Assembly: GCA_023383735.1 (NCBI GenBank)
Contig: JAHDYN010000021.1
Location: 1 to 12,256, forward strand
DNA: 12,256 nucleotides
Direction of reading: 5' to 3'
Source of the DNA: Gammaproteobacteria bacterium
GTDB lineage: Bacteria > Pseudomonadota > Gammaproteobacteria > Steroidobacterales > GCA-2729495
Shown here: in pieces, positions 1 to 6,530 of the stretch
Layout: every line of letters starts with the position of its first letter
Numbering within the stretch: position 1 is the first letter of the stretch
Position numbers and translations under genes: made by a program
Notes under the pieces: generated by a model
Databases searched by the model: none
What the model saw: only the letters and a program-made list of their open reading frames with translations
Told to the model about the DNA's origin: nothing

Positions 1-365
1 GCGCGGTAGTGACCGTCATGGCAGGACATGACCTGCATGCCGCCGCCGTGGATGTAGTAGATGCAGGGCAGGACGTCCTGCGTGTCCGGGCGCACGAAGC
101 GGATGTTGATGCGATTGCCATCGGGTTGCGAGACGACGGAGTGCTCATGCACGCTCAGTCCGGCAGAGGGTGCAACCGTCTCGTTGTCCATCGCGTCGAA
201 AACACCCTTGAGGGTGATCGCCATCTGCCTGGCCGCAGCGCCGCTCATCTCGGCAAGCAGCTCTTCACGGCTGGCAACATCATGCGCTGCCTGCACGGTC
301 ATGTTGCCGAACCAGGCCTTGATGCGCGGATCGATGCGTGGGTCGCCGGCAAGCCTGGAAGCCAT
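1..365 (-). CDS. alpha/beta hydrolase, HGGG (hormone-sensitive lipase-like) family, N-terminal part
   Basis: Partial gene running off the left edge; 121 residues of the N-terminus are visible. Residues about 97-109 read as a beta strand followed by the oxyanion-hole motif (YYIHGGGM, HGGG at 106-109), typical of the alpha/beta hydrolase fold-3 / hormone-sensitive lipase-like esterases. The catalytic serine, aspartate and histidine would lie outside the window. The N-terminus (MASRLAGDPRIDPRIKAWFG) has no signal peptide, which suggests a cytoplasmic enzyme acting on short-chain esters or similar carbonyl substrates; the substrate cannot be told from this fragment. The start at 365 is chosen because it is preceded by a purine-rich Shine-Dalgarno sequence (GGAAAGGA, minus strand, about 373-380). 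The gene is divergent from the cytochrome cluster and nothing links their functions. Confidence 0.85.
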   Translation of the reverse strand, partial: MASRLAGDPRIDPRIKAWFGNMTVQAAHDVASREELLAEMSGAAARQMAITLKGVFDAMDNETVAPSAGLSVHEHSVVSQPDGNRINIRFVRPDTQDVLPCIYYIHGGGMQVMSCHDGHYR

Positions 366-516
366 GGTCAGTTCCTTTCCAGCAGACGGCCGGATTCCGG
401 AGCATTCTATCCATCCTGGCGAGCCACAGCCCACCGGGCCAGCCCTGTAGCCATGCCGCTGCCGGGCGTGTCCTATAATTTGCAGGGTATATCCATGAAT
501 CGCAGCAACGCCCCCG
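366..516. other. divergent intergenic region, hydrolase / cytochrome cluster
   Basis: This 151-base gap separates two divergently transcribed genes, so promoters in both directions are expected here. The only clear element is a perfect TATAAT hexamer at 474-479 on the plus strand. I see no FNR-type TTGAT/ATCAA dyad and no strong hairpin. Confidence 0.5.
474..479 (+). promoter_or_regulatory. candidate -10 element for the cytochrome cluster
   Basis: A perfect TATAAT lies 38 bases upstream of the chosen ATG at 517 and would place the transcript start near 485-487. No convincing -35 hexamer sits 16-18 bases upstream, so the promoter may be weak, activator-dependent or not real. Confidence 0.4.
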
Positions 517-1194
517 ATGGCCAGACGTTCGCGCCAGAATTTCGGATTGACCCTCGGCTTCGCCGCCGGTGCCCTGGCGCTTTTCGTGCTGCTGTTGCCG
601 GGTGATGAGGCGCTGCACGCGCACGGACCGATGAACAGCGGCCACGATGACATCGACTGCGAGTACTGCCATCGGCCGGCACCAGGCACCTTGCGTCAGC
701 AACTTCAGGCCACTGTCCGCTCTCTGCTCGGCATGCGTCGCACGGTGGCAGATTTCGGACTGCAGCAGGCGGGAAACCGGGAATGTCTCGCCTGCCATGA
801 TTTTCCGGAAGAACGTCATCCGGTGTTCCGCTTCTTTGAGCCGCGCTTCCAGAAGGCCCGCGATGCGCTGCATCCCGAGTCCTGCGTATCCTGTCACCAG
901 GAGCATCAGGGGGTGCGGGTCACGCTCGGGAGCATCGACTATTGCCGGCACTGCCATGAGGACACACGGCTGAAGAACGATCCGCTCGATGTCTCCCATG
1001 TCTCGCTCATCGAGGCAAAGGAGTGGGGCAGCTGCCTGGGGTGCCACGATTTCCACGGCAATCACCTGATGACGGTCCGCGAGCAACTGGACGAGGCGAT
1101 TCCGCCGGACCAGATCCTCGAGTATTTTCGCGGCGGCCCTTCGCCATACTCGGCAGACAGGAAATTCACCGCCCGCCGGGAGCCCCTGCGATGA
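517..1194 (+). CDS. membrane-anchored pentaheme c-type cytochrome
   Basis: A 225-residue protein with a single N-terminal hydrophobic anchor (about residues 9-28, preceded by MARRSR) and five CxxCH heme c motifs: C48-H52, C90-H94, C123-H127, C143-H147 and C173-H177. It should face the periplasm and carry electrons between a membrane partner and soluble or outer acceptors. It resembles the broad cytochrome c3 / NapC-like group of small multiheme proteins, but NapC/NirT quinol dehydrogenases usually carry four hemes, so I do not assign a named family member. The ATG at 517 is the only ATG/GTG/TTG start in frame after an upstream TGA at 496-498, yet it lacks a Shine-Dalgarno sequence. The gene ends in an ATGA overlap with the next gene, which implies coupled translation. 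The acceptor or donor is unknown. Confidence 0.88.
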   Translation: MARRSRQNFGLTLGFAAGALALFVLLLPGDEALHAHGPMNSGHDDIDCEYCHRPAPGTLRQQLQATVRSLLGMRRTVADFGLQQAGNRECLACHDFPEERHPVFRFFEPRFQKARDALHPESCVSCHQEHQGVRVTLGSIDYCRHCHEDTRLKNDPLDVSHVSLIEAKEWGSCLGCHDFHGNHLMTVREQLDEAIPPDQILEYFRGGPSPYSADRKFTARREPLR

Positions 1195-2048
1195 CGCGTC
1201 CACTGTTCATCCTCACGTCCTTGTTGCTGATCGCACTGATCGTTTACCTGTTCGTGAGCGCGCCGCCGCCACTGCCCGAACAGGCGGCTGCCAATGCGAA
1301 TATTCCGGTCGAGCGGGTTTTCGCGCTGGTGGAGGCCGAGAACGATGCCGCCCGTGCCCTGTGGACGCGTGACATCGTCGGTGCCGGCCAGAAGGCCGGC
1401 CTTCGCTTCGGCGAAGACTGGCGCGAAGCCGGGGAGGAGGCCGGGCCGCTGCCGGCATTGTTCCTGCGCGAGACGGCGAAAAACCTCGAGAGAGACCCGG
1501 TGCGTCTCAGCCTGTTTCTCGGCTCCGATGCGCCGATCAACTCGGCCAACCAGTTTGAGGGTCTGCAGAAGACGGCGTTCGCGGCCATTCGCAGCACCGG
1601 AGAGCCGCAGTTTTTTCAGATGCCGGATACCGGGCTGTATACCGCGATGTTTCCGGATGAGGCGCTTGCCGAAGCCTGCGTGACCTGCCACAACGAGCAT
1701 GAGGACAGCCCGAGGAACGACTGGAAGCTGCATGAGGTGATGGGCGCAACCACCTGGGCCTATCCGGACTCACGGCTGACGGCCGGGCAGATGATCGAGG
1801 TCCTGGCGGCTTTGCGCCGCTCGATCCGCGGCGCCTACCAGGCCTACCTCGACAAGGCAGCGACCTTCGGCAAGCCGCCGGAGGTCGGTGCACGCTGGCC
1901 GCGCGATGGCTATTACCTGCCATCTGCCGATGTATTCATGAGTGCGCTGAGTGAAAGCACCGCGGCTGCAAGCCTCGATGCCCTGCTGAATGCGACGACG
2001 CCCCCTTTGCCGGCACCGGCAGCTGCTGCCGGTTTGCCGTCTCCCTAG
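1191..2048 (+). CDS. monoheme c-type protein with Tll0287-like (DUF3365) domain
   Basis: A 285-residue protein with an N-terminal signal anchor (about residues 4-23) and a periplasmic domain whose signature is CVTCHNEHEDSPRNDWKL at 163-180, followed by MGA. This matches the heme-binding pattern of the Tll0287-like / DUF3365 family, in which the CxxCH histidine (H167) and a nearby CHN..H..SP..DWK segment frame a c-type heme. Family members act as periplasmic redox or ligand-sensing domains, often attached to signalling outputs; here the domain stands alone and ends in a low-complexity Pro/Ala tail (about 270-285). The ATG at 1191 overlaps the stop codon of the pentaheme cytochrome by four bases and has a GGGAG at 1178-1182. 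An earlier in-frame start at 1023 would overlap the cytochrome gene widely and is unlikely. It could be an electron carrier or a sensor for its neighbours. Confidence 0.85.
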   Translation: MTRPLFILTSLLLIALIVYLFVSAPPPLPEQAAANANIPVERVFALVEAENDAARALWTRDIVGAGQKAGLRFGEDWREAGEEAGPLPALFLRETAKNLERDPVRLSLFLGSDAPINSANQFEGLQKTAFAAIRSTGEPQFFQMPDTGLYTAMFPDEALAEACVTCHNEHEDSPRNDWKLHEVMGATTWAYPDSRLTAGQMIEVLAALRRSIRGAYQAYLDKAATFGKPPEVGARWPRDGYYLPSADVFMSALSESTAAASLDALLNATTPPLPAPAAAAGLPSP

Positions 2049-2059
2049 GCGTCGCGGAT

Positions 2060-2521
2060 ATGCCCTGGCTCGCGACCGGCGCATTGCTGATGGCCGCATT
2101 CCTGGCCCAGGCGCTCTGGGGCTGGCGCTGGGAGTGGCTTGCCGGCCTGCAGGAAAACGAACTCTACAAGCAGCTTACGGGCCTGGCGCTGGTGCTCTTC
2201 TTCATGATGCAGTGGCGGCTGTCGGTTGCGCGCATGGGCAGTGCATCGCCGGCCACCCGGCTGCTCACCCTGCACCGGGACCAGGGTGCACTGGCACCGT
2301 TGCTCCTCTACCTGCACGCGATCGCTTTGGGGCATGCCTACATCCGGGTGATGAGTCTTGCTTTTCTGGGCCTGGTGACACTGGGCTTCCTGCACGGGCC
2401 GATCACGCGGCTGAATCGCAACTGGGTGAACACCGGCTGGCTGGTAACGCATGTCGCGCTGGCTGCCGTGCTGGTGTTGCTCATCGGCTATCACGCCTTC
2501 AATGCTTTTTATTACGAGTAG
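2060..2521 (+). CDS. small histidine-rich integral membrane protein, putative b-type cytochrome
   Basis: A 153-residue protein with four or five hydrophobic segments (about 3-21, 37-54, 78-96, 97-113, 126-148). Histidines occur inside or at the ends of the helices: H86, H92, H112, H131 and H145. H131 and H145 are 14 residues apart in the last helix, a spacing used by several di-heme b cytochromes to hold two stacked hemes, and H86/H92 lie in an earlier helix. That pattern resembles cytochrome b561 or ferric-reductase-like membrane domains, but I cannot match it to a named family. It starts 11 bases after the DUF3365 gene and completes a three-gene cluster with two c-type heme proteins, so a role as the quinone-side membrane module is a reasonable inference. 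The start at 2060 has no clear Shine-Dalgarno sequence; coupling to the upstream gene is likely. Confidence 0.7.
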   Translation: MPWLATGALLMAAFLAQALWGWRWEWLAGLQENELYKQLTGLALVLFFMMQWRLSVARMGSASPATRLLTLHRDQGALAPLLLYLHAIALGHAYIRVMSLAFLGLVTLGFLHGPITRLNRNWVNTGWLVTHVALAAVLVLLIGYHAFNAFYYE

Positions 2522-2612
2522 CGGGCGACATATACTCGGGCGGATGGCATGCGTGTTTGTCGCGCGTGAGCCGGACAGGAGTCGCTGAATAACAGCGTGA
2601 CGCAGACTTTAT

Positions 2613-2619
2613 GGAGGAG
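2613..2619 (+). promoter_or_regulatory. Shine-Dalgarno sequence that selects a GTG start
   Basis: GGAGGAG lies six bases upstream of a GTG at 2626. The ATG at 2611, in the same frame, overlaps this ribosome-binding site and has none of its own, so GTG is the better start. Confidence 0.75.
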
Positions 2620-2625
2620 CAGCCT

Positions 2626-3408
2626 GTGACGACTGATCAACCCGGGAGCAGTATCGCCAGCGGTCTGCCCTTCGTGGCGCCATGCCGGCAGCTCGATCCG
2701 CGCGCGCCGTTTCGCTGGTTGCGGCTTGGCTGGCGGGATCTGATCCGGGCCTGGCGCCCGACCCTGAGCTACGGCATCACGATCGTGCTGGTCAGTTATC
2801 TGGTCACATGGCTCGCCTTCCAGCTGGGCAGCTATGTGCTGGTATTTGCCGCCCTGACGGGTTTCGTGTTCCTGGCGCCGATCGCCGCGATCGGTCTCTA
2901 CGAGATCAGCCGCCAGGTTGCGGCCGGACAGGCACCGATGATGATCGTCTCGCTGCGCGGCATTCGCCGCGTGTTCAGCAATGCGATGGTGTTCGGCCTG
3001 ACGCTGCTGGTCGTCTTTCTGGTCTGGGCGCGCTCGGTATCGATGATCAGCATCTTTCTGCCGATGGAAAACGAGCCGGCATTCGCCGAGCTGTGGCCTT
3101 ACCTGCTGGTGGGCACGGTGGTCGGTGCGGTGTTCGCCGGTATCACTTTCGCCGTCAGCGCCTTTTCGCTGCCGATGATCGATGACCGTGAAACCGATGC
3201 GGTGACAGCGGTGGTGACCAGCGTCAACGCGGTGTTGCGCAACAAGCGGGCGATGCTCAACTGGGCGGCCGTGATCGGTACGGCCGTGCTGATCGGCTTT
3301 GCAACCGCCTTCCTCCTGTTCGTGATCATGATTCCGTTGATCGCCTACGCCACCTGGCATGGCTACCTCGAAACCATCGATGCCAGCGCCTGGCCAAAGG
3401 CGAAGTAG
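2626..3408 (+). CDS. DUF2189 family integral membrane protein
   Basis: A 260-residue protein with about five hydrophobic segments (roughly 47-66, 68-92, 119-136, 158-183, 213-242). The N-terminal cytoplasmic stretch ending in WLRLGWRDLIRAWRPTLSYG (31-50) and the later SLPMIDDRETDAVTA region (181-195) fit the DUF2189 family of predicted membrane proteins. The function of this family is not established. Members are often seen near respiratory cytochrome genes, and here it follows the heme cluster by 104 bases in the same direction, so co-expression is possible but not certain. The start is set at GTG 2626 because of the GGAGGAG at 2613-2619; an ATG at 2611 would add five residues and leave the ribosome-binding site inside the coding region. 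The protein has no CxxCH motif and few histidines, so it is unlikely to bind heme itself. Confidence 0.82.
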   Translation: MTTDQPGSSIASGLPFVAPCRQLDPRAPFRWLRLGWRDLIRAWRPTLSYGITIVLVSYLVTWLAFQLGSYVLVFAALTGFVFLAPIAAIGLYEISRQVAAGQAPMMIVSLRGIRRVFSNAMVFGLTLLVVFLVWARSVSMISIFLPMENEPAFAELWPYLLVGTVVGAVFAGITFAVSAFSLPMIDDRETDAVTAVVTSVNAVLRNKRAMLNWAAVIGTAVLIGFATAFLLFVIMIPLIAYATWHGYLETIDASAWPKAK

Positions 3409-3471
3409 GCGGAATTCGGAGGAAAGCCCACACGGGCCGGGCAACTGGGCCGACATACGGAGGGAGTCCCG

Positions 3472-4209
3472 ATGAGGTCTGAATCGAGAAACACGACCGG
3501 GTCCGCGGCGGCTGTTTGGGATTTCTCGGCCTCCTCCTATGAGGCATCACGAGCAGCAGACCCGATTTACTCCTCGTGCGTTCGTTTGGCGATGCGGGAA
3601 ATCCCGGAGGAAACGCCACTCTGTCTTGATGCGGGATGTGGTACTGGCCTGCTGGCCATGCGCCTTGGTGCCAGGTGCGGGACAGTGGTTGCAGTGGATT
3701 ACTCTCGCGAAAGTCTGAAAATCCTGAAGAGAAAAGGACTTCAGAATGTGATCCCTGTTCAGGCGGACGTGACTTCACTTCCATTCAGAGACGCTGTTTT
3801 CGATGGGTGCGTTTGTGCCAATACTCTGCAGCATCTCAGGCCCGACGGGGCGCAGGGCCGTGCTGTTTCAGAACTGGGGCGAGTCACGAAGGAGAACGTT
3901 GTTATCAGCGTTTCGGTTCACCACTATTCACGGGGAAAACGGAAAGCCGGTTGGATAAAGGAAGGGAAGCCAGGCCAGCCCGGCATCGACTACATCTTTC
4001 GATTTACCCGGAATGAACTGCTGATGCTTTTTCCTGGTTCAAAGACGAGAGGTATCGGTTACTACGGGTGGATGAGGATTCCATTATTCGGCAGTCGATT
4101 GCAGGATGTGCTGGGGATCGTGCTCGGCAGAATCGCAGCACTCCTTGGATACGGTCACATGTTGACAGCGGTTACCAGGAAACGCAGCGAAGGCATGACA
4201 ACCACGTAG
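3472..4209 (+). CDS. class I SAM-dependent methyltransferase (Methyltransf_11-like)
   Basis: A 245-residue protein with the Rossmann-type AdoMet site: motif I LDAGCGTGLL at 52-61, the acidic ribose-binding residue D76 at the end of the second strand (VVAVDYSRES), QADVTSLPF at 97-105 and a motif IV-like FDGCVCANTLQHL at 110-122. The layout matches the UbiE/COQ5-like Methyltransf_11 group. The C-terminal third (residues about 150-245) contains the substrate region and cannot be matched to a substrate. The start at 3472 is supported by GGAGGGAG at 3459-3466. Codon usage is visibly more A/T-rich than that of its neighbours, which hints at recent acquisition. It is followed 25 bases later by a second, unrelated methyltransferase gene, probably in the same transcript. 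Confidence 0.85.
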   Translation: MRSESRNTTGSAAAVWDFSASSYEASRAADPIYSSCVRLAMREIPEETPLCLDAGCGTGLLAMRLGARCGTVVAVDYSRESLKILKRKGLQNVIPVQADVTSLPFRDAVFDGCVCANTLQHLRPDGAQGRAVSELGRVTKENVVISVSVHHYSRGKRKAGWIKEGKPGQPGIDYIFRFTRNELLMLFPGSKTRGIGYYGWMRIPLFGSRLQDVLGIVLGRIAALLGYGHMLTAVTRKRSEGMTTT

Positions 4210-4234
4210 GCAGTTCGAGAGAAGGAGCAACCTG

Positions 4235-5017
4235 ATGGCGACCGACCAGATCCGCTTCGTCGATGGGGCCGCCTACGAACGGTACATGGGAACGTGGAGC
4301 CGGCTTGCGGGTGAAAGGTTCCTGGACTGGCTTGCGCCGGAACCAGGGTTGCGGTGGCTCGACGTGGGCTGCGGTAACGGAGCCTTTACCGAAGTACTCG
4401 TAGAGCGGTGTGCCCCCGTTGCGGTCCATGGGATAGATCCATCTGAGGCGCAGCTTGCCCATGCCCGTACACGACCCGCATTGCGTAGCGCGGAGCTTCG
4501 TCAGGGCGATGCGATGGCGCAGCCATTTGCGGACAGTGCCTTCGACGCAGCTGTCATGCCGCTGGTCATTTTCTTCGTCCCGGATCCGGCCCAGGGCGTT
4601 GCCGAAATGGCGCGAGTGGTCTGTCCTGGCGGGATCGTCGCGGCCTACGCGTGGGACATGACTGGTGGTGGTTTTCCTTACGAGGCATTGATGGTTGAAA
4701 TACGGGAGCTGGGCATTGAGGTTCCGGCGCCGCCGAGTCCGGATGCGTCGCGGCTGGACGCAATGCGCAAGCTGTGGGCTGGCGCCGGCCTGAAATCCAT
4801 CGAGACGATGGAGATCACCGTGCAACGGATATTTGCCGATTTCGATGATTATTGGGCGACCATTCTCGGTGGGCCGAGCGTCGGTCCGAAGCTGGCAGCG
4901 ATGGCGTCGGATGATCTTTCGCTGCTCAAGGCCCGGATGCGCGCGCGCCTGCCGGCAGATCATGCCGGCCGTATCGGCTGCAGTGCCCGTGCCAATGCGG
5001 TGAAGGGGCGCGTGTGA
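4235..5017 (+). CDS. class I SAM-dependent methyltransferase
   Basis: A 260-residue protein with AdoMet motif I WLDVGCGNGAF at 41-51, the acidic residue D68 in GIDPSEAQL, a QGDAMAQPF segment at 90-98 and motif IV FDAAVMPLVIFFVPDP at 103-118, followed by the post-motif ARVVCPGGIVAAYAWD. Its N-terminus (YERYMGTWSRLAGERFLDWL) is characteristic of the many small stand-alone Methyltransf_11/25 proteins that act on small molecules. The start is supported by GAAGGAG at 4221-4227, seven bases before the ATG. It lies 25 bases downstream of another methyltransferase gene, with which it shares only the AdoMet fold. Its codon usage matches the rest of the window. The methyl acceptor is unknown. Confidence 0.87.
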   Translation: MATDQIRFVDGAAYERYMGTWSRLAGERFLDWLAPEPGLRWLDVGCGNGAFTEVLVERCAPVAVHGIDPSEAQLAHARTRPALRSAELRQGDAMAQPFADSAFDAAVMPLVIFFVPDPAQGVAEMARVVCPGGIVAAYAWDMTGGGFPYEALMVEIRELGIEVPAPPSPDASRLDAMRKLWAGAGLKSIETMEITVQRIFADFDDYWATILGGPSVGPKLAAMASDDLSLLKARMRARLPADHAGRIGCSARANAVKGRV

Positions 5018-5113
5018 GTTCGGCAGTCTGACGGCAGGTACCGGGATCGTGGCTGAGGCTGCGGGCAGGAACCCGCTTCGCAGCTTGCGACGCCGATTTC
5101 CGCCAGGAGCAGG

Positions 5114-6316
5114 CTACAGCCTCCGCAGCACCACGCGACGATTCCGGGCCATGCCTTCGGCGGTGCCGTTATCGGCTACCGGATCCTGCTCGCCACGGCC
5201 TACGGCTTTCAGGCGATCGCCTGCTATGCCGTTGCCGGTCAGCCAGGCCACGACTGCAGCGGCACGCTGATCAGACAGCTTCAGGTTTGCGTCGTCTGCT
5301 CCCTGGCTGTCGGTGTGACCTTCGATCTGCAGCCGCAGCTCGGGGTGATCCTTCAGCAGCTCCAGCACGTCCTTGAGGATGCCGGTGGATTCGGGCTTCA
5401 GCACGGCGCTGCCTGAATCGAAACGAATGGCGGTGGTCGAGACAAAGCCTGCTGCTTCCAGGTCATCGTAGAGTGACCTCGGACCACCTTCAGCGATGCG
5501 CAGGTCATCCAGAAACAGTGAGTACCGATAGACATTCGCGAAGACATGCAGCTTGCTGGCGCGCGGAAAAGCGTAGTTGGGCACATTGGCAACGCGCTGT
5601 TCGTTCAGATACATCTTCCAGTAGGGGCCATCGACTGCGATGCGTACATCGACCCATTCATCGCTTGGCATGCCCCGCGTTGCGCCGGACTTGGCGCCGT
5701 CCGGCATCTGCAGGCCTGATCCGCCCCGGGCGACATAGATGTGGGTTTTCGGCGGGTAGGTGCAGCGCTTGTCAGGTGTGTCATCGCTGCCATCAGAAAA
5801 CACGTACAGGTTGACCCGTGCTAGCGGGTCGCTGGTGCGCACGCGGTATTCGATGGTGTAGCGCTCGGGCAGTTTCTCGGGAAGCTTGATGGTAAAGCAG
5901 CCGCTGCCACCCGGACCGTTCTCGGTCGTGCCTTCGCCGATGCGCAGTACCTTGTTGTCGCCGAGTTCCACCACATCGAGGTTGCCGGCCAGATAGTCGA
6001 GGCGCGAGGGAAAATTGCCCGTCCGTGTCTCCTCGAAGTCGTGATAGAACAGCACCCGGTCACCCGAAACGAAATCGTAGTTTGCCCATACACCGGTCCC
6101 GGGCGTTCCCGCACTGCCGGAGGCAGCCGTATCGCCACTGGTCTGGGAAACTGCCGGGGTGGAGTTGTCGCCTCCATTCACCGTGTCTTCCACCGCCTTC
6201 TGCGCGGCTTTCTCGAGCGCTTCCTGGGCCTTCTTCCAGATCTGCGCATCTGCGGAGGGGGCTGCCAGGAACAGTGCTGCAATGATCGACAGCAGAGCGA
6301 AGTTGCGAATTGGCAT
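5114..6316 (-). CDS. exported OmpA-family protein with lectin-like beta-sandwich region
   Basis: A 400-residue protein with a signal peptide (about 1-24, cleavage after SADA), a short charged helix (28-46), a Gly/Ser/Thr-rich linker (48-76), a beta-rich region (about 82-276) resembling a concanavalin/LamG-like sandwich (RVLFYHDFEE, WVDVRIAVDG, WKMYLNEQRV, FLDDLRIAE), and a C-terminal OmpA peptidoglycan-binding domain (about 292-400) with IRFDSGSAVLKP, LQIEGHTDSQG (D336 in the HTD) and the NRRVVL end. Such proteins sit in the periplasm or outer membrane and tether an adhesive or ligand-binding domain to the cell wall. There is no N-terminal OmpA barrel and no lipobox cysteine. The start at 6316 is set by the signal peptide and GGAGGT at 6326-6331; extending upstream to 6541 would add 75 residues without export features. 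It converges with the methyltransferase gene. The ligand is unknown. Confidence 0.88.
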   Translation of the reverse strand: MPIRNFALLSIIAALFLAAPSADAQIWKKAQEALEKAAQKAVEDTVNGGDNSTPAVSQTSGDTAASGSAGTPGTGVWANYDFVSGDRVLFYHDFEETRTGNFPSRLDYLAGNLDVVELGDNKVLRIGEGTTENGPGGSGCFTIKLPEKLPERYTIEYRVRTSDPLARVNLYVFSDGSDDTPDKRCTYPPKTHIYVARGGSGLQMPDGAKSGATRGMPSDEWVDVRIAVDGPYWKMYLNEQRVANVPNYAFPRASKLHVFANVYRYSLFLDDLRIAEGGPRSLYDDLEAAGFVSTTAIRFDSGSAVLKPESTGILKDVLELLKDHPELRLQIEGHTDSQGADDANLKLSDQRAAAVVAWLTGNGIAGDRLKAVGRGEQDPVADNGTAEGMARNRRVVLRRL

Positions 6317-6408
6317 ATCGATCTGACCTCCACGAAGCAGTGATACGGGCGGCAGCCATTGGCGCCGCAGGATGACTGGATATTCGGGATGGCCAGACCA
6401 TACAACAA

Positions 6409-6434
6409 ACTGCGCACGGTGCGCAAAGCGCAGT
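6409..6434. repeat. inverted repeat in the cbpA upstream region
   Basis: ACTGCGC at 6409-6415 is repeated in inverted orientation as GCGCAGT at 6428-6434. Nested inside are two copies of the self-complementary hexamer TGCGCA (6411-6416 and 6420-6425), nine bases apart. It could be a regulator site or part of an RNA hairpin. Confidence 0.5.
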
Positions 6435-6437
6435 GCC

Positions 6438-6451
6438 GTCCGGTCCCGGAC
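6438..6451. repeat. short palindrome upstream of cbpA
   Basis: GTCCGG and CCGGAC are separated by two bases, giving a perfect 6+6 inverted repeat three bases after the preceding one. Its composition is simple GC, so chance is possible. Confidence 0.4.
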
Positions 6452-6516
6452 AATGGCCTTCAGGCGTGTGTAAGATACCGGCATCGGCCTGCGGATCAGT
6501 GCGGTGCCGGAAATCC

Positions 6517-6523
6517 AGAGGTG
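6517..6523 (+). promoter_or_regulatory. Shine-Dalgarno sequence supporting a TTG start for cbpA
   Basis: AGAGGTG lies seven bases before TTG 6531. The alternative GTG at 6504 lies upstream of this site and would add nine residues not expected in CbpA. Confidence 0.65.
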
Positions 6524-6530
6524 TGACCGC

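Larger units (their letters stand above)
6317..6530. other. divergent intergenic region, OmpA-like gene / cbpA
   Basis: A 214-base gap between divergent genes that should hold both promoters. It contains two neighbouring inverted repeats (6409-6434 and 6438-6451), described separately. I see no clear heat-shock sigma-32 type promoter for cbpA; a weak TAAGAT at 6471-6476 is the best -10-like hexamer in the plus direction. Confidence 0.45.

Noticed and set aside
280..1203. 307-codon minus-strand open frame opposite the pentaheme cytochrome
   Set aside because: It covers a gene with five CxxCH motifs, overlaps the hydrolase N-terminus, and its translation shows no recognisable domain; it arises from GC-rich codon usage.
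2583..2597. CGCTG/CAGCG hairpin upstream of the DUF2189 gene
   Set aside because: A five-base stem with no U-tract is expected by chance in GC-rich DNA.
2512..3456. 314-codon minus-strand open frame opposite the DUF2189 gene
   Set aside because: Its product is a low-complexity string rich in His, Arg, Gln and Asp, typical of the antisense of a membrane protein gene.
4172..4963. 263-codon minus-strand open frame opposite the second methyltransferase
   Set aside because: The plus strand has clear AdoMet motifs and a good ribosome site; the antisense has neither.
5061..5076. GCGGG/CCCGC hairpin between the convergent methyltransferase and OmpA-like genes
   Set aside because: The stem is only five base pairs and no U-tract follows on either strand, so it is too weak to call a terminator.
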